Assembly: GCA_016748015.1 (NCBI GenBank)
Contig: JAAOMT010000400.1
Span: forward strand, 624,970-688,969
Direction: 5' to 3'
DNA length: 64,000 nucleotides
DNA from: Geosiphon pyriformis
Lineage: Eukaryota; Glomeromycota; Glomeromycetes; Archaeosporales; Geosiphonaceae
Position numbers and translations under genes: made by a program. The first letter of the stretch is position 1, and every line of letters starts with the position of its first letter. Under the pieces are notes generated by a model. That model ran no database searches. It saw only the letters and a program-made list of their open reading frames with translations, and was not told the origin of the DNA. Of the stretch, positions 22,927-34,142 are shown in pieces.

Positions 22927-23184
22927 GCAGGTCTGATCACAAACTCCTCCTCTCATGGCTACATCAATCCAATTGCATTTTTCTGGTAGCATATCTCCAC
23001 AAGTCAAACAAGGGGTGTTGTCCCATTTTCCGCTCCTTTTTATTAGATGGCCCCATCGTTCTCTGTGGCAAGCCTTGCAGTAATAACAAGTATGATTTTC
23101 ATATTCTTCTTCAGGTGAAATGCAAACTTCCATTGACAATAGTTTCTTGTGGCAGTCCTTACATTTAAGGAGAATATAGGAGCA
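22927..23184 (-). other. Cys-rich putative zinc domain between protease and dUTPase (element C)
   Basis: Twelve Cys in about 86 residues: C-x6-C-x2-C-x9-C...C-x2-C-x2-C-x19-C-x2-C-x7-C-x11-C-x3-C. The best conserved block is GKWD-x3-C-L-x-C-G-x2-L-P-x2-C, followed by RGG-x-C-x3-CQY. E (46645-46887) and F (about 53800-54040) carry the same block. Spacing suggests zinc binding in two or more sites. I do not recognise a named domain. Confidence 0.7.
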
Positions 23185-25815
23185 TTGTTTTCTTGGTTCG
23201 GGTTTTGAGTAAGGGATATTCCATCCAAAAGTTTCGGGTTCAGAGTGTGGGGTAAAATGTTCTTGTTCTGTTTCATTGGCCCAGTTGGACATTGATCCAA
23301 GAGCCATGAATGTTTCAATGAGAAGTTTTTCCTCTTCCAGTTCAAATTCAAAAGCTGGGGCTTTTTCAGAGTGTTTGTTGAATGTATCACAAGTGACAGG
23401 TACTCGGGCATGTTGTCCTTGGTAGGAGATTGTTAACTCTTGTGTTTCCCAATTCAGATTAGCATTGGCTTTTTGAAGCCAATCATTTCCGACAAGAGCT
23501 TGGTACTGGGGTGCGTCCATTATAAGAACTTTGACTGGAATGGTAATTCCATTAAGAGTAAATGGAAAATTGTCAATTTCTCCTACTGGGGTCTTTTTCA
23601 TGCCATCAGCAGTGACAATTACTGTTTAAGCTGATCAGTCAACATTTCTCTTCAACTGTTGCATTAACTGGTAAGTGATAATACTTCCAGCGGATCCACT
23701 GTTTAGGATCAAGTGAATTGTCTTTCCTTCGACTTCTGCTTCAGTGTATATAGCCATGATTGTTTTTTGTTCATTGGCAGCTGCATTGCTAAGCAGGAAT
23801 GGTGACTCATTTGCTTCAAACTCAAAAGGGAATATATCTGAAAGGTTAGCATTTTCAGTAATTCTGGCTGGTGGAATTGTAGTAAGAGTATAGAAAAGGT
23901 TTTGTTGTTGTGCTGCAGCTCTACCTTCCGAGGGTGCAGTATGATAAAAATCCTATTCTTCTGGCATTGTTAAATAACTGGGTTGAGTGTGGTAGTGGTT
24001 GGGTCTTGATTGAGTGGAATTTCAGAAAACCAATTGGTTGTTCAAACTGATTCTATTGTTGTTTACTTGGTATCGGTTTTGTGGTGTAAATTGATTTTGT
24101 GTAATCAGTCTTCGAGCAGGTACTTAATAATATTGTGTGGGTGGTTGTTGGTATTGCTGTTGGATTGGCTGTGAGGCGGGCTGATAATAGTTATTTTGGT
24201 ATTGGGGTCTTAGTAGATAGTAAGCTGGTGGTGGTGGTTGATAATAAGATTGCTGTGATGGAGGGTAACATTGATTACTCCTATTTTGTTGGTCTCGTTG
24301 TAGCTTTCTGCAATCTCTTTTCCAGTGGCCAAAAATTCTACAGTAATGGCAATTCTGAGACTAGTTATTGGAAAGTGGTGCAAAGTTATTTTGATTTTGT
24401 CTTTGGGGTGGTTGATATCTTTGGGGTTGCTGTTGTTGTTGATTGGTGAAATAGTTTTCAACTTTCTTTGTGAGTTGGTTAATTTTTTTTTTAACTGTTG
24501 AGCTGGTTTCTCCAATTGCCAAATTTACAAATTTTGTGCGATTGGCCTCTTCCATGGCCATTTCGTATCTTTTCACATGCTGTATGGCAGAGTTTAAATC
24601 TTTTGGCACATGTGAGCAAATCTTTTTAATTAGTTTATCTTTTAAACCAGCGATAAATTAATCCAAGATTTGAGCATTAGAATAATAATTGTTTGTTTCA
24701 AGTTGGCGAATTCATCTGAGAAGTTTGTTGAATTTCCCAATATAAATCATAATAGATTCGGAGGGTTCTTGTTTGATATTTTGAAAACAATTGTGAAGGG
24801 TGATGGAGGTATTATTGTCAGTGAACTGTTCAAAGAAGACTGCTTTGAAAGCATTCCAATCATTGAATGGGGCGGCCAAGTTTTCAAACCATTCTTCTAC
24901 TGTTCCTTTGAGAAAGTAGGGAATTGTTCTTAACATTCTGGCAGCATTCCATCCATTTGTATCTCCAGCTTTAGTAACTTGGTCAAGCCATTCTTGGTGA
25001 CTGGTCTCAATGTCTTCTCCATTAAATTCAGGGATTTTTGTGATATATGTTGTCATTTCGTCTTCTTCATTTTCACTGTTTATTGATTCTTCTTCAGATA
25101 TTTCAGGTTCATTTTCTTTGTTCGCTGCTGTTTCAGAGTGTTCACTTTGATTTTTAGCTAGAAAGTCAAGAAGATTGGAACTAGTTTGAAGGGGTTCTTG
25201 TTGTCTGATGAGACTTCTGAGTGATGTAAAATCTTCTGGTTTTGCAAATTGATTCAAGGATGAATTAGGTGTTTGTGCTTGTACAAGTAAAGCTGGAAAA
25301 GGTGTGATAGTAAGTGGAAGTTTTGAACTGGTTCTTTGTTCAGGTGTTTGTAAATGTTTGGCAGTTGTTTTTGGTAGTGTTGGAGTATTTAGGGTGGTTT
25401 TTGAGTATTGTTTCAATTTGTTTTTGCCTTTGTTGCTTGTTTCTGTTTCCAATTCAAAATCAATAGAGTATTGAGACTGCACTGGATATGTTTCTTCACA
25501 GTATTTGATAATGTTAAAATTAAGTTCATGAAAGTAAGTAGCAAGTGTTTCACTGTTAAGGTCTTTAGTTTCCAACTGTGAATAGTGTGCTAAATTATTG
25601 TAAAGGTTGCTTCTAACTTCTGAGATATTGTAATTTCCAAAAAGATAATTGTTGATGCAGTTTTCAATGTATTGGTATACTGATTTTTTGACAACTTCAA
25701 TTCCGTCTGAAATGTTGAATCTTTGCTTGCAGTGAGTGTAAATTGATTGGTAATACTCTTGAGTTGTTGTGTCTGGTGTGGTCACCACTTTGAAGTTGTT
25801 TTTGCTGTGTTGTTT

Positions 25816-25831
25816 CCGTGGGAGAGCACCA
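25816..25831 (-). other. Candidate primer binding site of element C
   Basis: In the element's sense TGGTGCTCTCCCACGG lies two bases after the 5' LTR end and starts with TGG. The tRNA is not identified. Confidence 0.6.
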
Positions 25832-25833
25832 AA

Positions 25834-26814
25834 TGTTACTGGGGGTTTTTGGTCTTTTTTCTTGAATGTTGTTAATATTTGTTTGTTGTGAATTCACGTT
25901 TTTTAGAAGTAGTTAAACCTCTAATAACTGAATTTATCTTCAAATTATCTCCTATAATTTGAACTGCTGGGCTTATAAGTGGAATGGCCAATTCTGTGCC
26001 AGTTACTTTATGTAATTACATTGTAGTAAACATCAATTCTTTCTCAGGAATTGCTTGTCTGGAAGCTCACTAAAATGTATAGTTACTTTGCTATGAAAGT
26101 CAACTCTTCTACAGGAATCTTGTCTGTAGGCTACCCTAATGATTGTAATAAGAAAAGAAAAAAATAATAAAAGAAATATAAAAGAAATAGAATTTTTGTC
26201 AAGAGAAACGTTTTCTATCCAGGCCTGAAGTCACTAACAGTTTACTGAAATTGGTAGCTAATCAATTTCGAAATGTTAGTTGGGTTTTGGGGATTTTCCA
26301 AGTACAATAATTAAAGAATTTGGTTTTTTTTGAATTATTTGATATTTATTTTTTTTTGTGTGTATAGAAACGGTTTTAAGAGATAAATCTAAAGTAAGAT
26401 ACATTTTCTCGAAGAGAGAAGCTCTTCTTTTATACAACTTGTTGTAACACTATTCTATGAACTTGAACTTTGCTATTTTCTACAATTTCACTGAACTAAA
26501 GATACATTTTGGTGAACTACAAGTTATTTCTGCGAACTATTAGATATTTTAGTAAACTATCAATTATTTTAGTGAATTTTTACAAATTTCGGCGAACTTT
26601 TGAATGTTACATAGTTCAGGGTATTGCATAATTGATTATCGCAATTAGATTACATTTGTGTTATATACAATTTGGGTTATTAATTAAATGATAATTTCGG
26701 ATATTTTTGCTAATGTAATAAGTAATAATTTGAAACAATAATATATGCTAATTAATGATAGGAATTATAAGATAATTTTATGCTAAATAATATCTCTAAT
26801 TTCATCTGATAACA
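25834..26814 (-). repeat. 5' LTR of element C
   Basis: Direct repeat of 16949-17922, beginning TGTTACTGG and ending GATAACA on the plus strand. The U3 repeat array and TATA box are present as in the 3' copy. Confidence 0.95.
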
Positions 26815-26818
26815 ACGC

Positions 26819-29800
26819 AATGTGGAACACTGTTTGCAAGATGGTGTCTCTCTTAGCTAATAGTATTTTCAAAAAAAAATGGTTCAAGGGCTATAACAGA
26901 GTGTTTACCAAAGAGTCATTTAGGTTTTACAATCTGAAAATCTTGGTTTCAAAGTTGGCAAAGGCTTTTCATGGGGTAGCATCTAACAGGTTTTTCTCTC
27001 TTTTGAAACATTGGAACTCTTTGGATGCTAACAAGGCATTGGTTATTCAGGTTTTTGTTGACTCTGGTGCAAATTCTGGTTGTATACGTTCTGCTCTCTT
27101 TGGTGTGAGGAAATCTTATTATACATCCAAACTGGCTGAATCTTTGTGTGCTAAGGAGTCAGGCATCAGATCTGCCATTAAAAGATGGATGGAAAGTTTT
27201 GCAGTTGACAAAGGTCACACAATCCATAGTGTTTTGGAACATTCTTTCTGGAAAGTGGTGTTGGATCACCTGGTTTTTGATGGTAATTTGATTGTGGATC
27301 CAGTTGATGTTAAGAATAATATTAACAAGATAATGGAGAGTTGAATAAGAAAAAAAGTAGTGCCGTATAACATTTCTGATTCATGGCAACGTCAATATCT
27401 GCCATTGGAATATGTTGACAATGAAGCTTTTTCTAGAGTAATGGATACTGTCAGCTATGAAAATTTGGTGCACATGGTTAAAAATCTGCCAGAAGGCAAA
27501 GCAGCTGGTTTGTTTGGTATTACAAATGAGCTTTGGAAACATTGTAATAATTCTGTGCTTGGTATGCTGTTGGATCTCTTAAATCTCTGTTTGGTTCATA
27601 AATCTGTTCCCCAATGCTGGAAGAAAGCTTGGGTGTCTATGATTCCTAAGCCTTATGAGTAGGAGAGTGTTCTGACCAATACTAGACCTATTGCTTTAAT
27701 TGAGACTGCTCAGAAGATTTTCTTTAAGTTACTCTTTGTTAGGATTTTGTTAACATGCAGTGTGTTTGATGTTCTTCATGGTAACAATTTCTCTGTGCTC
27801 AAGGGCACTATTACTCAGTCCCCTATTTTTGCTATTGGTTCAGTTGTTGAGGATGCTTTAGAAAAAAATCATGAGCTGTGACTTGTTTTACAGGATATGC
27901 GGAAGGCCTACAACTCTGTGGATTGGCACCACTTGTGGAATAGTTTGGTTTGAGTTAAGATGTGTAACTATTTTATCAGATTCTTTGGGAGTATTCACAA
28001 TGATTGTGTTAATCGTGTTATGACTAATTTTGACCTAACTAATGAATACTGGGTGCATGATAGTCTTGACCAGAGTAAGGTGTTCTTTTTCTTGCTGTGG
28101 AGGATTTTCTATGATCCCTTTTTATGTGAGGTCAAAAGGCAAAAGAGTTTGTGTGGATACTGTATTGATTCCAGGTTTGTTGCTAAGATTGGCAGATTAA
28201 AAAACCAGAATGGTTTGACTTTGTTTTTGGTGGCTGGTGTCTTTGTTGATGACACAATATGGGTGGGAAGTAGCCAAGCTGCTACTCAGTACATTCTGGA
28301 CATTGCTAGTAATTTTTTCAGTATAAATAACATCTCCATTAATAACAAAAAGACTGTGGTCATTTCTATTAACAGAAAAATAGGTGAGGCATTACTATTG
28401 ATAAGTGGTTCACCAATTTCAATTGCTCGTAAAAGGGAATCTCATAGATATCTTAGGATTTATTTGTTATCTGAGGGTTTGTTCAAGCCCAGTTTGGCAA
28501 AGGCCCATTCGGATGTTAGATTTTTTATTAATTTGGTTTTGAGGAAAGCTATTTTGGACAAGCAGTTTCTTTATCTGGTGTCGGCCATATTACAGCCCAT
28601 TGTCAATTATAGATCTCAGTTTAGTTTTTTTTTTAAAAATGTGTGTATTAAATAGAACATGTTGATTAGGAAAGGTTTGAGACTTAAAGCTGGACTCCTG
28701 AGAAATTTTCCCAATAAGGCTCTTCATCATCCATCTTTGTATAGTCTGAAGTCTTTCGAACAGTTGCAGGCCAAATGCAAAGTGGCTTCTGTGCTGAGTT
28801 TCTCTAATGCTAGTGGACTTTTGGGTCGCTTGTTTGTTCACAGGTCTCTTGACCTGCAAGTTCTAAGTTGGTCACCTATTCATCTTTTGTGTCGTCCGAT
28901 CAGATTACATATCAGTCCTGTCAACAATTTTTTGGCTGGTGTTGTTAAAGTTTTTTTGGATTGCAATATGTCTCTTGGGAATTTTTCTCATACAGCATTC
29001 CATTTTTCTGGTGGGACACCAATGTCCTTAGTTTTGGGTAATCATTTGTTTTATGAGGTTTTGTGCTTACTCAAAAAATCCAGAGTTGCTTTTGTCGAAC
29101 AGCTGTATACAAAAAAATTTGGTTTTTGACTGGAAAAGCTTCCGTCATTAGAAGAGACTTGACTCACATGGTCCAGTCCTTCGTTGGTTCAATTTGGCAT
29201 GTGAATTTCTGGTTTACTCTTTTTATGTTGGTTTACTTGTTATGGAACTTAAGTTGCAGGATGTTGGTGGTTTGGATAATGTTTCTTGTCTGAAACAAAG
29301 TCTTGTTACTTTCAATTTATGTATTATTGAAGTCTACACTGATGGTTCTTTGAAAAATTTTGGTATGCAGAAAATAGGGTGTGGTGCAGCTGCTTACTTC
29401 CCAGATGTAGATCAAGGTATTGGCATCAGGGTTGGTGGGTTGGTTTCTTCCACTTTAGCTGAATTGCAAGCAATTGCTTTGGCATTAGAGTGTATTCCTT
29501 TTTGCAGTTCTGTTATAATTTATTTGGACAGTCAAACTGTCTTAGATGCTTGTGCTACTGAGTCAGTTTTGGTCTTTTCAGACTTCCAAAACTGTTGCTG
29601 GTTGGAGTGGCATGGTATTTTTAATCTGATTAAAAGAAAAGGGCTTGGTGTTTCTTGGCATAAGGTTAAAGAACATTTGGGTGTTGTGGGTAATGAGCAT
29701 GCTAATAAGTTGGCCAATTCTGCTACAAGCTCAAATTTGGTGCTTCCTGTTTTGGTTAAGAAGATGTTTATTAAGATTGGTAGGATGGCAGTGTCTGGTA

Positions 29801-30615
29801 ATGTTTGGCATTTTACTAGAGATATTTTTAGATCAGTAAATTGTGTTTGTTAAGAGACTGGACCTGATTCTGCTGTTATTGGCAATGACATGATTGGCGA
29901 TGTGAATTGGGTTCATATTGCTTCAGTCTAACATCCCAATTTGCACATGACAGCTGAATTCACCAGCAGGTCTATGGCTGGTCTGCACTCATATTTTTTG
30001 AAGACATTGCATCACTGTTTGTCAGTTGCTGTGCGAAAGCGCTTGTATAACAAAAGTTATCCAAGTGTTCTATGTCTTCATTGTGGAGAGATGGAGAGCT
30101 CTGACTACTCTTTTATATGTGCATTTGATTTGGAGATCTATAAGAATCTGCTTACTTCATATTTGGCCAAATAACATTCCATGTCTGGTGTGAATTTCCA
30201 TTTGTCTCAGATCTTACAGATGCTTTCTTTGAGCATTTCTGATGATGTGCTATACATCACTTTAGGCAAAAGCTTCTTGTTCAAAAATTGGTATCTGGAA
30301 GCTGTATCTGTTTTGGATGATACTAAGTTAATGAGTAAATTTATTATTGACTTTGTTCAGGATTTTGGTGCTGCTTACCGTGCTGACATATGGTTGGTTA
30401 GGGCCAAATATAGGGCTTTTTTAGAAAAATGTGGCTTAATTCCTCATGATAATTCTGCTTTTCCTGTTATCTGGGGTCTGTCGTCTTTGCTTTTGGCTGA
30501 GGTGGTTAGGTTACTTGGTATTGCTGAGGTGTTTGGTGTTTGTTTTGGTTTTTGTAACTGGTGCTGTTTTTTTTCTGATTTTGATAAAATAGTGTTTATT
30601 ATGATAGATTTGTAG
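26819..30615 (+). pseudogene. LINE D ORF2, RT, RNase H and C-terminal region
   Basis: Resumes ORF2 in frame after element C. RT spans about 27400-28600, with NTRPIALIETAQKIF, LQDMRKAYNSVDW and the catalytic FVDD (GVFVDDTIW, about 28236). RNase H lies at about 29326-29730, with YTDGS, AELQAIALALE, LDSQT and GNEHANKLA, so all acidic residues are visible. The C-terminal region has CLHCGEMESSDYSFIC and DIWLVRAKYRAFLEK. Stops occur at 27342, 27660, 27880, 27952, 28653 and others, and one slip in an A run near 29110 changes the frame. RT and RNase H would copy the LINE RNA at the nicked target. The C-terminal region recurs in two other copies here. Confidence 0.9.
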
Positions 30616-30761
30616 TGTTGCTCTGATCAGTCCAAGTGGCTGGTCATGTGTAGAAAATGCATAATTTGTGCCTAGTTTAGATCACTTAGTTTAATGTATT
30701 GTGCTAGGTAATATTTGGGTCTCATTCTTTAAATATTAATAAAAAATAAAAAAATAACAAC

Positions 30762-32239
30762 TTGTATAAATTAGATATAATTTTTTAAATAATTATATAT
30801 AACTCAAATAGATTTTTATATGTCTTGGTATTTATTTTACATGAAAAAAAATGATCTAAAAATTCAATTTTACTATAATAAAAACACAATATACAATAAT
30901 AATATTTATTATACAAATACTTATAAACAGTTATAGATAGCTGGTAATATAGTTTTTATAAAATAGAAATATGTATCAGTTGTGATTTATAAAACCAGTT
31001 ATTATATAATAATTAAAATATTAAACCAATAATGACCAGATTTAATTAATATTCTTAATTAAATTAAAACTTTAATATTTAACTTAATCTTTTAATAAGC
31101 ACAGTATACTGTTTAAAAGATTTTATAAACAAAATATTTCGTGTTTTTTGACACAACCAAATTATTAATTTTAATAAATCTTTTTTAAATATGAATTAAA
31201 AATATTGTATTTGAAAAAAAATAATATTAACCAAAATATTAGTTTTATTATTATTTAGAATACCAAAATGTTTTTTGATTTTGTATTAAATAATATGCAA
31301 ATTTTTTTCTTAATAACATTGAAAATATGCTATTATTTAATTTAGCAATAATTATAAAAGTCTAATAAAGCCAAAATTAATTCCAAAAACATGTATTTAA
31401 AGCTATTTAATTGTTAAAAAATATATTTTAAAGCCAATACAATAGTTTGTAGTTTAGTCATCATAAAAAAAACCAAACCAAATATTTTAATATTTATATC
31501 CAAATTCGAATTCTCAAAAAAACATTAATATAAATAGACAAACAAGTTATATTAATACTAAGTAGCTAATTATAAATTAAATCAAACTTATTTAAATTTA
31601 ATATAACTAAAGACTAAAAACTAATAACCAAAAGTAAACTAGTATTGTAAAAAGCCAAAATTAATCAAAAATTTAATTATCAAAATAAATTATCTAAAGA
31701 TTAGATCTTAAAAATCCAATTTTTTTTAATATTTAAAGATTTTTTAGTTAAAAATATTACTATTTTTGCTATGTAGCTGTTCAATAAAAATAATACCAAA
31801 TTATTTAAATAAATAAAACATTTTAAAAAAAAAAAATTATTTAAAATTATTAATATTAAAGTTCTATTTATAAATTAAAATATAAAATACAGAGAGTTTA
31901 CCAAAAACAAATTATAATTATAAAAAATTGTTTAGTAAACTAATTTTGAAATAAACAAAAAAGCATAAAAAATAAAAATAAAACTAACTTAAAACTTAAA
32001 AATCCAAAAACTTATAATTAAACAACTAGTTTAGAATATTACTAGTATTAAAAAAATTCAATACAAAAACCAATTTGCATTTAGCTTATATCTACTCAAA
32101 AAATTTCAAGTCATATAAAAAATAATAATAGATTATATTGTTTAAAAAATTCAAAAACAGACCAAATTTTAATTTTAAACTCTTTTGAACTAAAATGTTT
32201 TACTTATTATACATATTAACTAAAACAAAGCTAAACTAA
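30762..32239. other. AT desert, decayed repeats
   Basis: No gene or RNA is seen. The stretch consists of A/T runs with rare G or C. It follows directly on the right target duplicate of LINE D, so it should continue the fossil sequence left of 14020. No motif can be read with confidence. Confidence 0.5.
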
Positions 32240-33079
32240 TATTATAATTTAAAAATTTAACAAAAAAATTATAATATAATACAATAATAATTTTAGAAAA
32301 ATAATAATTAATATAATAGTAAGTATTAACTTGTAATAATAATAAGTACTAGTTTGCAATAATAATAAATACCAACTGGTAATAACAACAAATACTAAGT
32401 TAAAATAGCAAAAAGAAAGTAATACAATATGTTTTCTTATAGAACTATAAATATGTATATATACAATAATTTTAATATTAAAAAAAAACAGCAATTTATT
32501 TTACAGTTAAATTTTATTAAATTCCAATTTTTTCTTTTAATTATCTTTTAGTCTTTATCTTTAAAATAAATATTTAAAGAAATTTTTAATCAAAAAAAAT
32601 AAAATAAAAATAAAAATTAAATTATTATAATTTAATATGTTAAAAAACTTATTGATATTATTTATTAAATAAAATTATTATTTATTAGCTAAATTTCTTA
32701 AAAAAATAATCTTTAATTAAAATTATTTATGTTATTACTAATTAATAAAAACTTTATTGTAAAAATTAAAAAAAACATTAAAAATTATTAACTTTTTATG
32801 TTTTTAAATTAGAAAAACACTTTAAATAATTACAAAAATAGTTTTAAAAAAAATCTTATTACTATAAGTAAATTTTTGAATTAGTTTTTGAGAAAAAGTA
32901 CATAAATATATACATAATAATTAAAAATTAAGAAATAACATATATTATAACATTAAAAAAAAGCTTTTGGTATAGTATTAATATTATTATACAAATAAAA
33001 TTAAGAAATTTATAAGATATTAATTACAATTAAAACGAAATATCAATATTTAATATATTAAAAAAACTATTTTATAATA
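32240..33079 (+). repeat. Second fossil LTR of the element E family
   Basis: Starts TATTATAATTT and ends CTATTTTATAATA, aligning throughout with the E LTR in its own sense and with the fossil at 12906-13740. The repeat array (32310-32410) and the TATATAT box (about 32455) remain visible. Flanks CTAA (32236-32239) and TTAG (33080-33083) could each derive from CTAG by one transition, as expected of an old 4-bp duplication. Confidence 0.7.
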
Positions 33080-33186
33080 TTAGGTTCTATAATTAATAAT
33101 AGGATGTAAAATTAATAAAACCAAATAAAAAAACTGTTTATTAAAAATAATTTTTCTTAAAACTTTGTTTATAAAAAATTTAACAT

Positions 33187-34142
33187 TATTATTAGAAGTT
33201 TTTTTACTTTTTTTTGAATATTATTAATACTATTTTGTTGTTAATTCTGTTGTTAATAAAAACTAATAAACTTTTAATAAGTTAATTTTTTTTAAAAAAT
33301 ATTTTCTATATTTTGAATTATATATATTGTTAAACTTATAATAGAATAGCCAATTTTATAGTTACTTTGTAGTAAAAGTTAATTCTTTTACAGGAAATTT
33401 TAACTGTAAATTTTTCAAAATAGTATAATTACTTTGCTATAAAAATCAACTCTTTTACAGAAAATTTCAATTATAGACTGCTTAATAATATAAAAAAAAA
33501 TAAAATAAAAGAAAATAAACTAAAAAAAAAGTAGAAAATATCAAAAAAGTTATTTTAAATCCAAATTTAGAAGTTATCAACAATTATTAAAATTGGTAAT
33601 TAATTAATTTTAAAGTATTAGTAAAAAATAGTAGTTTTTAAAACAATAATAATTAAAAAATTCATGTTTTTTAAAATGAGTTTTATTTAAATTAATTTGT
33701 AAAAAAGATTATTTTAAGAAAAAATATCTAATAAAAAATATATTTTCTTAAAGAAAAAAGCTTTTTTTTTATACAATTTGTTATAGTATTATTTTATGAT
33801 TTAACACTTTTTTTTTCTAATTTTTCTGCAAATTAATAATATATCTTGTTAAACTACAAATTATTTCTATAAACTATAAATTATTTTAGTGAACTGTTAA
33901 ATATTTTATCAAATTATTAAATATTTTAGTGAATTTTAACTGTTATATAATTTGGTATATTACATGATCTAATTATTACAATTTGATTACATTTGTGTTT
34001 TGTACAAATCAGATTATTAATTAATAATTTAAATAATTTAATAAAATAATAAATAATAAATTAAAACAATAATATATGCTAATTAATAATAAGAATTATA
34101 AAAATAATTCATACTAAATAATATCTCAAATTTTGGTTAATA
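33187..34142 (-). repeat. Fossil LTR of the element C family
   Basis: Plus-strand start TATTATTAGAAG corresponds to TGTTACCGGAGG of the C LTR, with five changes, all C-to-T or G-to-A. The alignment continues for the whole LTR, including the TACTTTG/CAACTCTTTTACAG segment (33360-33460) and the end AATAATATCTCAAATTTTGGTTAATA (33? to 34142) in shortened form. The following bases weakly resemble the C internal sequence next to its LTR, so an internal part may follow. Confidence 0.8.

Larger units (their letters stand above)
20170..25788 (-). pseudogene. Element C gag-protease-dUTPase-RT-RNase H, one frame
   Basis: A single 1873-codon frame without indels, from ATG 25788 to TAG 20170-20172. Order: gag N-terminus, capsid region (about 25000-24700), zinc knuckle CHYCRIFGHWKRDC (24310-24351), retropepsin with LILNSGSAG (catalytic Asp changed to Asn), Cys-rich module, dUTPase, a second beta-rich segment, RT with FSTLDLENSYW and YLDD, and RNase H with LATDAS and NVDCLSR. 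About twenty stops interrupt it, mostly one transition from Gln, Arg or Trp. Gag and pol are fused with no frameshift, unlike element B. The RNase H motif is followed at once by the terminal stop, and integrase lies in another ORF. Confidence 0.9.
16949..26814 (-). mobile_element. Ty3/gypsy element C with dUTPase, inserted in LINE D
   Basis: LTRs 16949-17922 (3' in its sense) and 25834-26814 (5') enclose a single gag-protease-dUTPase-RT-RNase H frame, a separate integrase frame, ORF3 and a polypurine tract, all on the minus strand. Target duplication: ATGC (16945-16948) and ACGC (26815-26818). The coding frames have stops but no length changes up to the end of integrase. It is the least damaged of the dUTPase-type elements here. 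Confidence 0.95.
14020..30752 (+). mobile_element. Full-length LINE (non-LTR retrotransposon) D, split by element C
   Basis: 5' UTR, ORF1 with a zinc knuckle, ORF2 with APE-type endonuclease, RT, RNase H and a C-terminal Cys-containing region, a 3' UTR (30616-30720) and an A-rich tail, all flanked by the duplication AATAACAAC. Element C (16949-26814) interrupts ORF2. Removing C and one 4-bp duplicate restores the frame exactly. Both ORFs contain a number of stops and a few frame changes, so it is inactive. Two further copies are seen at 38-39 kb and at 39.6 plus 59.9-61 kb. Confidence 0.93.

Noticed and set aside
24135-24449. Val-rich plus-strand frame
   Set aside because: Antisense to the zinc-knuckle region of element C gag; no support.
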